NCBI GenBank assembly: GCA_002372855.1
Contig: DFIZ01000009.1
Location: forward strand, 10,050 to 36,636
DNA length: 26,587 nt
From: Bacteroidales bacterium UBA3684
GTDB lineage: Bacteria; Bacteroidota; Bacteroidia; Bacteroidales; P3
Direction of reading: 5' to 3'
Below the pieces are notes generated by a model. That model did not search any database. It was not told the origin of the DNA and saw nothing but the letters and a program-made list of their open reading frames with translations. The position numbers and the translations under genes were made by a program. Positions 7,646-15,477 of this stretch are shown here, one piece after another (position 1 is the stretch's first letter; each line of letters starts with the position of its first letter).

Positions 7646-8299
7646 CTATTTAACTAAAACATACAGTCTGCACACCCCGAAGGTCAGTTTCCGATGCTCT
7701 ACCGTCCGGCCTCCGGCGGCCTTCAGTTTGTCCACCATGGCGGTTCCTTTGGGGAAACGCTCGATGCTGGACGGGAGGTAGGTATAGGCCTCGCGGTTGC
7801 CCGCTATACGACTGCCCAGCCAGGGGATGATGCGGCGGGTGTAGATGTTGTAGAAGAAGCGGATGAAGGGGTTGTCGGGCGTGGCCAGTTCCAGTATGGC
7901 CATCCGGCCACCGGGTTTCAACACGCGCACCATCTCGCCGAGGCCCTGCTCCAGGTGCACGAAGTTGCGCACGCCGAAGGCGCAGGTGACGGCGTCGAAA
8001 CTCGCATCCCCGAACGGCAGGTGCTCAGCGTCAGCCAGCCTATATTCTGCCTGAGGAGCTTTCCGCTTGGCGATGGCCAACATCTCCTCGCTGAGGTCTA
8101 CGCCCGTCACCTGTAGGGACGCGGCGTGCCGCGTCCGCAGCAGTTCCACCACCATATCGCCCGTGCCGCAGGCCACATCCAGCACCTTGCCATGCAAGCC
8201 TTGTACAGCGCGCTTCCGCCAACAGCGATCGAGGCCGGCCGTCATAAGGTGGTTCATGCGGTCATAGTCGCGCGCTATCTCGTCGAAATCATAGGCCAT
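7646..8299 (-). CDS. menG: Demethylmenaquinone methyltransferase
   Basis: This SAM-dependent enzyme makes the last step of menaquinone synthesis, methylating demethylmenaquinone at the membrane. The 217-residue protein starts at MAYDFDEIARDYDRMNHLMT, typical of the UbiE/MenG family. The SAM-binding motif I is VLDVACGTGDMV (residues 39-50), followed by the acidic GVDLS and by FDAVTCAFGVRNF, the family signature. It ends with YVLVK, as usual. The frame stays open upstream to 8395, but that extra 32-residue stretch has no family similarity and lies inside menA. The chosen ATG overlaps the end of menA by 11 bp, which suggests translational coupling. The same family also serves ubiquinone (ubiE), but anaerobic Bacteroidota use menaquinone. 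Confidence 0.95.
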   Translation of the reverse strand: MAYDFDEIARDYDRMNHLMTAGLDRCWRKRAVQGLHGKVLDVACGTGDMVVELLRTRHAASLQVTGVDLSEEMLAIAKRKAPQAEYRLADAEHLPFGDASFDAVTCAFGVRNFVHLEQGLGEMVRVLKPGGRMAILELATPDNPFIRFFYNIYTRRIIPWLGSRIAGNREAYTYLPSSIERFPKGTAMVDKLKAAGGRTVEHRKLTFGVCRLYVLVK

Positions 8300-9149
8300 A
8301 GCGGCAGAGTGCGTATATAACCGACGTGGCAAAGGTGGTGAGCACCAGCAGCGGCAATGCGGGGTCGAGCTGGCGCCCCTCTCTGTGCCACACAATGTGG
8401 AGGTGCCACCCGAAGATGGCCGCGGTAGCCACAGGCCACCACGAGCCGCTACCCACCAGCATCAGCAGATAGCCACCCACCACAAGCACCGTTTGGTAGA
8501 TGCGTGCATTGCGCACCCCGATGCGCAAAGGAACGGTGCGCCTGATACCTTCGTCGCTCTGCATGTCGCGGATGTTGTTGACATTCAGCACTGCTACACT
8601 CAACAGCCCTACACCCACAGCTGGCAGCAGCAGCCATAATTTGAGGTCGATGGTGTGTGCCACGACAAAGTAGCTGCCCAGCACACTCACCAGACCAAAG
8701 AAGACGAAGACGAACAGGTCGCCTAGGCCTATATAGCCGTATGGCTTTTTGCCGAGGGTGTAATGCGTGGCCGCCCAGATGGCAGCGACACCTAACAGCA
8801 GCACCCACCAGGGGCTGCCGGAAACGAGAACCATTGCAAGGCCTAACACACAGCACACCACCACCATACCGTTGATGGCATGCCACATCTGCTTGACCGT
8901 AAGGCCACCAGCGGTCATACTGTAGTTGGGGCCTTCGCGGCTCTCGCTATCGACTCCGCTCAGATGGTCACCCATCTCATTGCTGAGATTTGAGAGAATT
9001 TGCAGCGAACAAGCCGTAAGGGCTACCAGAAGCAGCTCCAGGGTATTGCCATTTGGCCGGAAGAACATGGCCAAAAGGCCGCCGCACACCACCCCTGCCA
9101 ACGACAGGGGCAGCGTGCGGAGACGCATAGATCTTATCAAGGCTTTCAT
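8289..9149 (-). CDS. menA: 1,4-dihydroxy-2-naphthoate polyprenyltransferase
   Basis: A UbiA-superfamily integral membrane prenyltransferase of 286 residues that joins a polyprenyl chain to 1,4-dihydroxy-2-naphthoate, giving demethylmenaquinone. The first Mg-diphosphate motif is NLSNEMGDHLSGVD (residues 54-67), the MenA form of NDxxDxxxD; the second is NIRDMQSDEG with Asp195 and Asp199. The motif RTLPLSLAGV near the N-terminus is also typical. About eight to nine membrane helices are visible. The start codon is one base after the aspS stop codon, and the 3' end overlaps menG by 11 bp, so aspS-menA-menG is one transcription unit. The other men genes are not in this window. Confidence 0.95.
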   Translation of the reverse strand: MKALIRSMRLRTLPLSLAGVVCGGLLAMFFRPNGNTLELLLVALTACSLQILSNLSNEMGDHLSGVDSESREGPNYSMTAGGLTVKQMWHAINGMVVVCCVLGLAMVLVSGSPWWVLLLGVAAIWAATHYTLGKKPYGYIGLGDLFVFVFFGLVSVLGSYFVVAHTIDLKLWLLLPAVGVGLLSVAVLNVNNIRDMQSDEGIRRTVPLRIGVRNARIYQTVLVVGGYLLMLVGSGSWWPVATAAIFGWHLHIVWHREGRQLDPALPLLVLTTFATSVIYALCRYGL

Positions 9150-9150
9150 C

Positions 9151-10908
9151 TTATCCCTTTAGGTCAACCTTGATCTGCAACTCGTCGAGCTGCTCCTGGG
9201 CGATGGGGCTGGGGCTGCCGCTCATCACGTCGCGGCCGGCGTTGTTCTTCGGGAAAGCGATGAAGTCGCGGATGGAGTCGGCGCCGGCGAAGATGCTGCA
9301 CAGGCGGTCGAAGCCGAAGGCCAAACCGGCGTGTGGCGGAGCACCATAGGTGAAGGCATCCATCAGGAAGCCGAACTGGGCGGCAGCGCTCTCGTCGGTG
9401 AAGCCCAGGGTGTGGAACATCTTGTTCTGGAGCGTGCGGTCGTGGATACGGATGCTGCCGCCACCCACCTCGGTGCCGTTCATGACGATGTCGTAGGCGT
9501 TGGCGCGGATGTCGCCCCACTTCGACGGGTCGTCCAGCAGGGCCTCGTCCTCGGGCTTGGGAGCCGTGAAAGGGTGGTGCATGGCGTAGAAGCGCTGCGT
9601 CTCCTCGTCCCACTCCAGCAGGGGAAAGTCGATAACCCACAGGGGGGCGAACTTCTGCGGGTCGCGCAGACCCAGCTGCGTGCCCATCTCCAGGCGCAGG
9701 GCGCAGAGCTGCACCCTCGTCTTCATGGCGGGACCGCAGAGGATCAGCATCAGGTCGCCGGGCTTGGCGCCCATCTTGTCGGCAACGGCCTTCAGGGCCT
9801 CGGCATCATAGAACTTGTCCACCGAGCTCTTGAACGTGCCGTCGGCATTGTATTTGATGTAGACCATGCCGCCGGCACCCACCTGCGGACGCTTGACGAA
9901 GTCGGTCAGCGCGTCGAGCTGCTTGCGCGTATATTCGGCGCAGCCTTCAGCCACAATGCCCACCACCAGCTCGGCGTTGTCGAAGAGGCCGAAGCCGTGG
10001 CCTTTGACCACGTCGGTCACCTCCTTGAACTCCATGCCGAAGCGCAGGTCGGGCTTGTCGCTGCCGTAGAGGCGCATGGCGTCGTGCCAGGTCATGCGGG
10101 GGAACTGGCCGAACTCAATGCCCTTCATCTCCTTGAAGAGGTGCTTGGCCAGGCCTTCGAACATGTTCAGCACATCCTCCTGGTGCACGAAGCTCATCTC
10201 GCAGTCAATCTGCGTGAACTCCGGCTGGCGGTCGGCGCGCAGGTCCTCGTCGCGGAAGCAACGCACAATCTGGAAGTAGCGGTCCATGCCAGCCACCATC
10301 AGCAGCTGCTTGTATTGCTGCGGGCTCTGCGGCAGGGCGTAGAACTCGCCGGGATTCATACGGCTGGGCACCACAAAGTCGCGGGCACCCTCGGGCGTGC
10401 TCTTGATGAGCATGGGGGTCTCAATCTCCAGGAAGTCTCTATCCGAGAGATAGTTTCTCACCAGCATGGCCATGCGGTGACGCATCTCGAGGTTCTTGCG
10501 CACCGGATTGCGGCGGATATCGAGGTAGCGGTATTTCATGCGCAGGTCGTCGCCGCCGTCGCTCTGGTCCTCGATGGTGAAGGGGGGCGTCTTGGCCTCG
10601 TTGAGGACATTCAGCTCCGTGACCTCAATCTCGATCTCTCCCGTGGGAATCTTCGTGTTCTTCGAGCTGCGCTCGATGACCTTGCCCGTGACCTGAAGCA
10701 CATATTCGCGCCCCAGCTTGCGGGCCTTCTCGCAGAGGTCGGCATTGGTCTCCATGTTGAAGGCCAGCTGTGTGATGCCGTAGCGGTCGCGCAGGTCGAT
10801 AAAAGTCATGCCGCCGAGGTCGCGGCTACGCTGCAGCCACCCGCAGAGGGTGACAGTCTGTCCCAGATTGGCAAGTCTCAGCTCGCCACAAGTATTTGTT
10901 CTATACAT
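9151..10908 (-). CDS. aspS: Aspartate-tRNA ligase, bacterial type
   Basis: This class II synthetase charges tRNA-Asp. The protein is 585 residues, the normal length for the bacterial type with the inserted GAD domain. An N-terminal OB-fold anticodon domain carries [19 protein letters not shown]. Motif 2 is [18 protein letters not shown] and motif 3 is [15 protein letters not shown] near the C-terminus. The start at [10 protein letters not shown] was chosen because family members begin there, and because the 26 residues available upstream are encoded by the promoter itself. menA follows after one base. Discriminating AspRS from the non-discriminating Asp/Asn type was not possible by eye. Confidence 0.97.
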   Translation of the reverse strand: MYRTNTCGELRLANLGQTVTLCGWLQRSRDLGGMTFIDLRDRYGITQLAFNMETNADLCEKARKLGREYVLQVTGKVIERSSKNTKIPTGEIEIEVTELNVLNEAKTPPFTIEDQSDGGDDLRMKYRYLDIRRNPVRKNLEMRHRMAMLVRNYLSDRDFLEIETPMLIKSTPEGARDFVVPSRMNPGEFYALPQSPQQYKQLLMVAGMDRYFQIVRCFRDEDLRADRQPEFTQIDCEMSFVHQEDVLNMFEGLAKHLFKEMKGIEFGQFPRMTWHDAMRLYGSDKPDLRFGMEFKEVTDVVKGHGFGLFDNAELVVGIVAEGCAEYTRKQLDALTDFVKRPQVGAGGMVYIKYNADGTFKSSVDKFYDAEALKAVADKMGAKPGDLMLILCGPAMKTRVQLCALRLEMGTQLGLRDPQKFAPLWVIDFPLLEWDEETQRFYAMHHPFTAPKPEDEALLDDPSKWGDIRANAYDIVMNGTEVGGGSIRIHDRTLQNKMFHTLGFTDESAAAQFGFLMDAFTYGAPPHAGLAFGFDRLCSIFAGADSIRDFIAFPKNNAGRDVMSGSPSPIAQEQLDELQIKVDLKG

Positions 10909-10943
10909 ATCTATATTGTTTCCTTTCTTTTCTGTACAATTTG

Positions 10944-10974
10944 CAAAAATACACAAACTTCTGCAAAGAGCAAA
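10944..10974 (-). promoter_or_regulatory. Promoter of aspS-menA-menG
   Basis: Minus strand: TTTG at 10971-10974, 19-bp spacer, TATTTTTG at 10944-10951, then CAAA. It lies directly after the stop codon of the upstream nuclease-fold gene, 36 bp before the aspS ATG, so aspS can be transcribed independently of the genes upstream of it. Confidence 0.85.
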
Positions 10975-10975
10975 A

Positions 10976-11965
10976 TTATTTTGCACACACCAGTTTCAGC
11001 AGCAGCGGCAGGTGGTCGCTCAAGCCGCCTTCGTACAGGGGGCCGCGATGCGTGCGCTTGGGGCGCTGGCCAGTCTGGCCCTTGTCGTCGGTCAGCAGGT
11101 GGTCGAATTTCAGCAGCTTCAGCTTCTTCACCTCCCACGGGGCGTCGGCCAACAGGAACACCTGGTCGATGTATCGCCATTCGCCCTGGTACTTGTGGCT
11201 GCCCCAGTCGTTCGGCAACCGATGGATGAGGTTGCGAATGCCGTCGGCATTGACACTGTCGTCGCCGAAGCCCATGCCGTCGGCCACGGCCGGCTCGTCG
11301 GCGGTGGTGTTCATGTCGCCCACGGCAACAACGGCGGCCTCCGGATGCTTCTTCTTCAGGTCGAGCATCAGCGTCCGCAACGTCTGCGCTATCTCCAGCC
11401 GCCGCACGTCGGCCTCCTCGCCGCCCCTCTTCGACGGCCAATGGTTCACCAGCACACACAGCGTGTCGCCCTCGGCCGTGACGCCCTCCACCACGAGGAT
11501 GTCCCTCGTGTAGAAACCCTCGGCGCTGTCGCTCACATGCACAGGGCGCGAGTCGGTGACCGTGAAGCGGTCCGAACGGTAGATGAGGGCCACGTCGATG
11601 CCGCGACGGTCGGGCGAGTCATAGTGCACGTAGCGGTAGTGGGCCTTGGCCAACGGCGTCCCCTGACACAGCTCGCGCAGCACGAACTTGTTCTCCACCT
11701 CGCCCAGACCCACCACGTCCGGCAGGTCCATCATCACCAGCGTCTTGTACAAGCCGTTCACCTTGTTGGACAGCCGGCGCCGCGTCCAATGCTTCTCACC
11801 CTCGGGCGTGAACTCGTCGTCGTTGGTTTTCGGGTCGTCGCGCGTATCAAAGAGGTTCTCCACGTTCCACCATCCGATGGTGTACGTGGAGAACTGTGGT
11901 CGTGTTTCTTGCGATTGCGCGGTAGCCGTCAGCATCAGTAGCAATACTAAGGCCGTGTGTTTCAT
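10976..11965 (-). CDS. Secreted endonuclease/exonuclease/phosphatase-fold protein
   Basis: A 329-residue member of the EEP (DNase I-like) superfamily with a signal peptide (cleavage near residue 19), so it probably acts in the periplasm or outside. Catalytic motifs are visible in order: WWNVENLFD (Asn34), GLGEVEN (Glu89), [21 protein letters not shown] (His175), [10 protein letters not shown] (Asp217, Asn219), WRYIDQVF and [10 protein letters not shown] (terminal Asp-His pair). This set supports an active metal-dependent phosphodiesterase. The substrate, whether DNA, a phosphoinositide-like or another phosphoester, cannot be told. Its ATG overlaps the stop of the EF-hand gene by 4 bp (ATGA), so it is translated together with it. 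In many Bacteroidota such proteins are annotated simply as endonucleases. Confidence 0.92.
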   Translation of the reverse strand: MKHTALVLLLMLTATAQSQETRPQFSTYTIGWWNVENLFDTRDDPKTNDDEFTPEGEKHWTRRRLSNKVNGLYKTLVMMDLPDVVGLGEVENKFVLRELCQGTPLAKAHYRYVHYDSPDRRGIDVALIYRSDRFTVTDSRPVHVSDSAEGFYTRDILVVEGVTAEGDTLCVLVNHWPSKRGGEEADVRRLEIAQTLRTLMLDLKKKHPEAAVVAVGDMNTTADEPAVADGMGFGDDSVNADGIRNLIHRLPNDWGSHKYQGEWRYIDQVFLLADAPWEVKKLKLLKFDHLLTDDKGQTGQRPKRTHRGPLYEGGLSDHLPLLLKLVCAK

Positions 11966-14049
11966 TCCTGTGCCGGTTCTTCAACCGGGGCCTCCTCGGT
12001 GGCTTCGTCGGCCACAACGGGAGCCTCGGCGGCAACGGCATCCTCGACAACGGTCTCTTCGGCCACCACCTCTTCCACCTCGACGGGCTTGGGCTCCCAC
12101 ACCCAGCGGTGCTCCACCAGGCGGAAGCCGACGACGAACAAAGCGGCCAGGACAACGATCCAGATGAGGCACTTCTTCCACCAGGCCATCTTCTTGTCGG
12201 CCAGCGGGTCTTTGCCCACCACCTTCGGGAACTTGGCCATCGAGGTGAGGGTCTGGCCGAAGGTGGTGTTGATCTTCACCACCGAGTTGATGGCCCAGCC
12301 GTTGGCGTTCAGCAGCGGGCCGATGTTGCGCTTGCGCAGCTTGAGCCACGCCAGCAGCATCGACGGACCGGAGATGAAGATGACCACGGCGGCGACGAGC
12401 AGGATGATGTTGTACCACTTGTCCATGATGAAACCGCCCAGGGTGGCCAACGCGGCGCCGATGGCACCGAGGGCCAGGCCGATGGCGGCAAAGATACCGG
12501 CGAACTTGGCGATGTCGAACACCTGGGCCTTCTTCTCGTCGGCCTTGGCGGCAGCGGCGGCGGCATCGTCGGGCTTGGCGGTGAGGCTGGTGCTCGTCTG
12601 GTCGGCCTTGGCGGTCATGTTTTCAAACTGCTTCGCCTCCTTCTCCTGGGCGTTCTTGGTAATCTTTTCGGTAATCCAGTTGCCAAACTTGCGGTAGGGG
12701 CTCCAGAAAGCCTGGCGGATGGAGATCGGGTTGTCGATAATCTTGGTGATGGTGGCGTCCCAGTCGTTGCCCGCACGGTCGTAGAAGACGGCGTTCTTGC
12801 CCTCGTGCAGCTCCTTGATGTCGCCGTCGGTCACGGCGGCGGCGATGTCCATCTCCTTGCCCAGCACCTTGCTGACGCAATGGCAGTACAGCAGGTACAG
12901 GCCGCTCTTGCCGGCGGTGGCCAGGTGCTTGGGCATGTCGCTCACCTTCACACACAGCTCGCAGCTGCGCTGGTCGACGAAGAGCACACCGGCCTGGAAG
13001 ATGGCCTCGGTGCCGGGAGTGCGGTTATAGAAGTCCTTGAAGACAACGAAGTTGCGCAGCAGCTTGAAGAAGTCGCGGCAGAGGCGCAGCAGCTTCTCCA
13101 CAGGCTCGATGGCGGCGGAATGCACCTTCAGCTGCTCGGCCACGGCCTCGTTCATCGCCGTCTCGCCGGCGGCCTTCCAGGCCGTGTAGGCGTCCACCTT
13201 GGCCAGCACTCCGTTCCACTCCTCCTCGCTGATGCTCTCCTTGCCGGCAAAGTCAACATCCAGCACCAACGCCTTCAGCGTGGCGAACTGGCCCTGCCAG
13301 GCGGGGTTGATGCCGCCGTTCAGGGGCAACAGAGCCTCCTTCGACGGACGCGCCAGCGGGTAGTCGGCAATCTCGGCGGTACTGGCAGCCAAGTTGTTGG
13401 CGCTGATGGAGGCAATCTTCTCCACCTGCACGTCGAGCACTCCGGAGGCCTCCTCGTCGAACTGCACCAGCTTGCAACGCATGAACCAGTCGGCCACCTT
13501 GGCGCGCAGGGCATTCACCGCGGCCTCGGCATCGTCGCTCTTGTCGCCGTAGGGCGGCTCGAAGGGGTCGGGATTGGCGGCGGTGTACTCGGCCTTGCAC
13601 TTCTCCTCGTAGCCGGCCATGTACTCGGCAACGTCGGCCAGCGAAATGCTCTCCTTCTCGGCACCCAGCTGCTTCAGTATCAGCTTGGCGCTCTCGAGCA
13701 CCTCCTTGCCCTCGTCGCTGTCGGCCTGCACCTGGCCGAAGTCGATGCAGTCCTTGCCCTCGAGCAGGTAGTTCATGTCCTTCAGCACCTTGGTGAGCCA
13801 CTGCGACGCGGCCACCACCTCGCCCACGCGGATGCGGCCGTCGTTGTTCGAATCCATCAGACGCAGCGTCTTCTCGTCGAACTCCAAGCCGCTCACCGGA
13901 CAGCTCAGCACCGTCCACAGCTTCTGGTCCAGCTCGTTCAGGTGCGCCACATCGGCACCCGTCTCGATGTTCACACGAGTCACACCGCCCACCGTGCTGA
14001 ATTTCCACTCGTAGGCATCCTTACCCATCAGTTTGTTGATCTTTGCCAT
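11962..14049 (-). CDS. EF-hand membrane protein of unknown function
   Basis: A 695-residue protein without a signal peptide. One canonical EF-hand calcium loop lies at residues 66-77 (DSNNDGRIRVGE), with Asp/Asn at loop positions 1, 3 and 5, Gly at 6, Ile at 8 and Glu at 12. Residues 80-510 are largely helical and hydrophilic, with several cysteines (RSCELCVKV, YCHC). Three hydrophobic segments follow, at about 513-541, 546-568 and 627-643; an Ala-rich linker (about 490-503) precedes them. The C-terminal 50 residues are almost pure Glu, Val, Ala and Pro, strongly acidic. The start follows a good promoter. It overlaps the EEP-fold gene by 4 bp. I recognise similar EF-hand proteins as recurring in Bacteroidota, but know no function. 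A calcium-responsive envelope protein is an inference. Confidence 0.88.
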   Translation of the reverse strand: MAKINKLMGKDAYEWKFSTVGGVTRVNIETGADVAHLNELDQKLWTVLSCPVSGLEFDEKTLRLMDSNNDGRIRVGEVVAASQWLTKVLKDMNYLLEGKDCIDFGQVQADSDEGKEVLESAKLILKQLGAEKESISLADVAEYMAGYEEKCKAEYTAANPDPFEPPYGDKSDDAEAAVNALRAKVADWFMRCKLVQFDEEASGVLDVQVEKIASISANNLAASTAEIADYPLARPSKEALLPLNGGINPAWQGQFATLKALVLDVDFAGKESISEEEWNGVLAKVDAYTAWKAAGETAMNEAVAEQLKVHSAAIEPVEKLLRLCRDFFKLLRNFVVFKDFYNRTPGTEAIFQAGVLFVDQRSCELCVKVSDMPKHLATAGKSGLYLLYCHCVSKVLGKEMDIAAAVTDGDIKELHEGKNAVFYDRAGNDWDATITKIIDNPISIRQAFWSPYRKFGNWITEKITKNAQEKEAKQFENMTAKADQTSTSLTAKPDDAAAAAAKADEKKAQVFDIAKFAGIFAAIGLALGAIGAALATLGGFIMDKWYNIILLVAAVVIFISGPSMLLAWLKLRKRNIGPLLNANGWAINSVVKINTTFGQTLTSMAKFPKVVGKDPLADKKMAWWKKCLIWIVVLAALFVVGFRLVEHRWVWEPKPVEVEEVVAEETVVEDAVAAEAPVVADEATEEAPVEEPAQE

Positions 14050-14137
14050 AAATAATATGTTTTAATTATTAAATCCAACATCATTAACATATGGATTCCA
14101 GATAGTTGCGCACAACCGCCCCGACAATCCACATCTG

Positions 14138-14168
14138 CAAAGATAACCAAAATCCCCGACATTTCCAA
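14138..14168 (-). promoter_or_regulatory. Promoter of the EF-hand / EEP gene pair
   Basis: Minus strand: TATCTTTGCA with the box at 14138-14145, 20-bp spacer, and TTG at 14166-14168. It is 88 bp before the ATG, leaving a fairly long 5' leader. The tandem array begins 4 bp beyond the -33 element. Confidence 0.75.
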
Positions 14169-14172
14169 GCCC

Positions 14173-14303
14173 CGGCGAAAACTTTTTTTCTCCCGGCGGA
14201 TTAATTTTTTTCCAACGGCGGATGACTCTCTTCGAAACGGCGGATGATTCTCTTTGAAACGGCGAGTCATTCTTTTTGAAACGGCGAATGATACGAATTT
14301 TTC
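14173..14303. repeat. Six-unit 21-22-bp tandem array next to a promoter
   Basis: CGGCG recurs at 14173, 14194, 14216, 14238, 14260 and 14282, that is, every 21 or 22 bp. The best-conserved units (14216, 14238, 14260) follow CGGCGGATGA then a CTCTTTGAAA-like T-rich half; the outer units are more diverged. There are no spacers, so it is not CRISPR-like. Confidence 0.9.
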
Positions 14304-14347
14304 GAATTGGGCTTGCGCGGGTCAATTACGGGCGAATTACGCGAATT
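14285..14347. repeat. CGAATT direct repeats with 9-bp spacing
   Basis: CGAAT(T/G) occurs at 14285, 14294 and 14303 (exactly 9 bp apart) and again at 14333 and 14342 (9 bp apart). The first group overlaps the last unit of the 22-bp array. Confidence 0.7.
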
Positions 14348-14500
14348 ATTGCTGCCGCGAGTCGTTTTTCCGATTTCGCTCTGGGGTTCAACGGTTTATG
14401 TGTTTGAAAAATCTTTGATAAAAATTTGTCTCCAACATCACTTTTCCGCCTTTCCTCCCCTACCCAACCCCGCTGAAAACCAGCACCAAATAGCCACCCC

Positions 14501-14544
14501 CTCTTACTCCTCTCTTACTCCCCTCCTAACCCCCTCCTTATGAA
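14501..14544. repeat. 11-bp tandem repeats in a pyrimidine tract
   Basis: Units starting at 14501, 14512, 14523 and 14534: CTCTTACTCCT, CTCTTACTCCC, CTCCTAACCCC and CTCCTTATGAA. The first two differ at one base; the last two are diverged. Confidence 0.65.
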
Positions 14545-14575
14545 AAATTTCAAAAGTAAGCAATAATAAAGCGAG

Positions 14576-14587
14576 GATAACGTTATC
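14576..14587. other. 12-bp perfect palindrome upstream of the DUF6266-like gene
   Basis: GATAACGTTATC, 28 bp before the ATG. It may be an operator or a chance palindrome; no second copy was noticed in the window. Confidence 0.35.
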
Positions 14588-14615
14588 TTAACTGGAAAAC
14601 AAAATACATATACCT

Positions 14616-15458
14616 ATGGCTAAACAGACAGAAGGATTCCTGGGGGGCTTCAACGGGAAGCTCGGTCCGGTGGTGGGATACCGCTGGAAGGGACTGTGGT
14701 GCATGCGCTCGCAGTCGCGATTCGTCAACAACCCGCGCACCGAGGCGCAGCAGGCGCACCGCGCCTTGTTCAAGGCCGAAGTGCAGCTCGCCGGCAGGAT
14801 GCGCTGGGCCGTGAACATCGGCCTCAAGCTCCCGGCCGACGAGATGAACATGACCACGCTGAACCTCTTCGTCAAGGCCAACCAGCAGGCTTTCAGCGCC
14901 GTGGACGGGGCCCTGAAGGTGGACTACGCCGCCCTGCAGGTCAGCGGCGGCCCCGTGGCGCCCGTGGCACTGACCGAAGCCTCGGTGGACGAGGACAACG
15001 TGCTGAACGTCAGGTTCGAGAAGAACCCTCTGCGCCGGAGCTGCCAGAGCTTCGACAACGTATACTTTTGGATTTACAACGAGGAGCTGGAGCAGGGCTA
15101 CCTGAGCAACGCCGTCTACCGCCGCATGCAGAAGGCGAGCGTGGCGCTGCCGGACGCTTTCTTTGCCGGCGGGACGCCGGCGCTCCATGTCTATGCCTTC
15201 GTGCAGGACGCCCAGGGGCGCTGCTCGGAGACGGCGTATGCCGGGGTTGCCGGAGTTTCCGGGGAGACCGGAGTTTCCGGAATTTCCGGAGAATCCGGAG
15301 TTTCCGGATTATCCGGATTTTCCGGAGCTTCCGGGGTCTCCGGGGAGACCGTCGACCCGGAGACGGGCGAGATAATATCCGCAGCGCCCGTGGAGGTCCA
15401 CGAGGGGACGGCGGCTATCGGCCATGGGTACAATCCCACGGACCCGGGGCCGCTATGA
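14616..15458 (+). CDS. DUF6266-like protein with a collagen-like Gly-X-Ser tract
   Basis: A 280-residue protein without a signal peptide. Its N-terminus (MAKQTEGFLGGFNGKLGPVVGYRWKG) and the following NPRTEAQQAHRALFK are what I associate with the DUF6266 family of Bacteroidota, whose function is unknown. The first 205 residues look like a globular, beta-rich domain pair. Residues about 210-245 are twelve uninterrupted Gly-X-Y triplets in which Y is Ser or Thr in all but the first. The last 36 residues (VDPETGEIISAAP ... GHGYNPTDPGPL) are Pro- and Glu-rich. It stands alone on its strand, convergent with aroQ with only 19 bp between stop codons. The family name is from memory of the N-terminal motif and is less certain than the triplet repeat, which is seen directly. 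Confidence 0.8.
   Translation: MAKQTEGFLGGFNGKLGPVVGYRWKGLWCMRSQSRFVNNPRTEAQQAHRALFKAEVQLAGRMRWAVNIGLKLPADEMNMTTLNLFVKANQQAFSAVDGALKVDYAALQVSGGPVAPVALTEASVDEDNVLNVRFEKNPLRRSCQSFDNVYFWIYNEELEQGYLSNAVYRRMQKASVALPDAFFAGGTPALHVYAFVQDAQGRCSETAYAGVAGVSGETGVSGISGESGVSGLSGFSGASGVSGETVDPETGEIISAAPVEVHEGTAAIGHGYNPTDPGPL
15243..15350 (+). repeat. Coding 9-bp tandem repeat, 12 units (Gly-X-Ser/Thr)
   Basis: Twelve in-frame 9-bp units encode GVA, GVS, GET, GVS, GIS, GES, GVS, GLS, GFS, GAS, GVS, GET. The hexamer TCCGGA occurs six times in a row at exact 9-bp steps from 15276 to 15326. Codons such as GTT, ATT, TTA and GGA here are more AT-rich than in the rest of the gene. Confidence 0.95.
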
Positions 15459-15477
15459 CGATCACGATTGCAACAAA

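Larger units (their letters stand above)
14050..14615. other. 566-bp gene-free region between divergent genes, repeat-rich
   Basis: Between the EF-hand gene (minus) and the DUF6266-like gene (plus). From left to right it holds the EF-hand promoter (14138-14168), a 21-22-bp tandem array (14173-14303), CGAATT direct repeats (14285-14347), a C- and T-rich tract (about 14430-14542) with an 11-bp array, and a 12-bp palindrome GATAACGTTATC (14576-14587). I see no credible gene. A promoter matching the consensus for the + gene was not found. Confidence 0.75.

Noticed and set aside
8300..8395. 32-residue N-terminal extension of menG
   Set aside because: It lies inside the menA coding sequence and has no similarity to MenG proteins.
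10909..10986. 26-residue N-terminal extension of aspS
   Set aside because: The stretch contains the aspS promoter and the family begins at MYRTNT.
12109..14055. Long + strand frame opposite the EF-hand gene
   Set aside because: Low-complexity Val/Leu/Gly/His composition and no recognisable domain; the minus frame has an EF-hand and membrane helices.
14173..14303. CRISPR array
   Set aside because: The units are directly adjacent with no unique spacers, and no cas genes are near.
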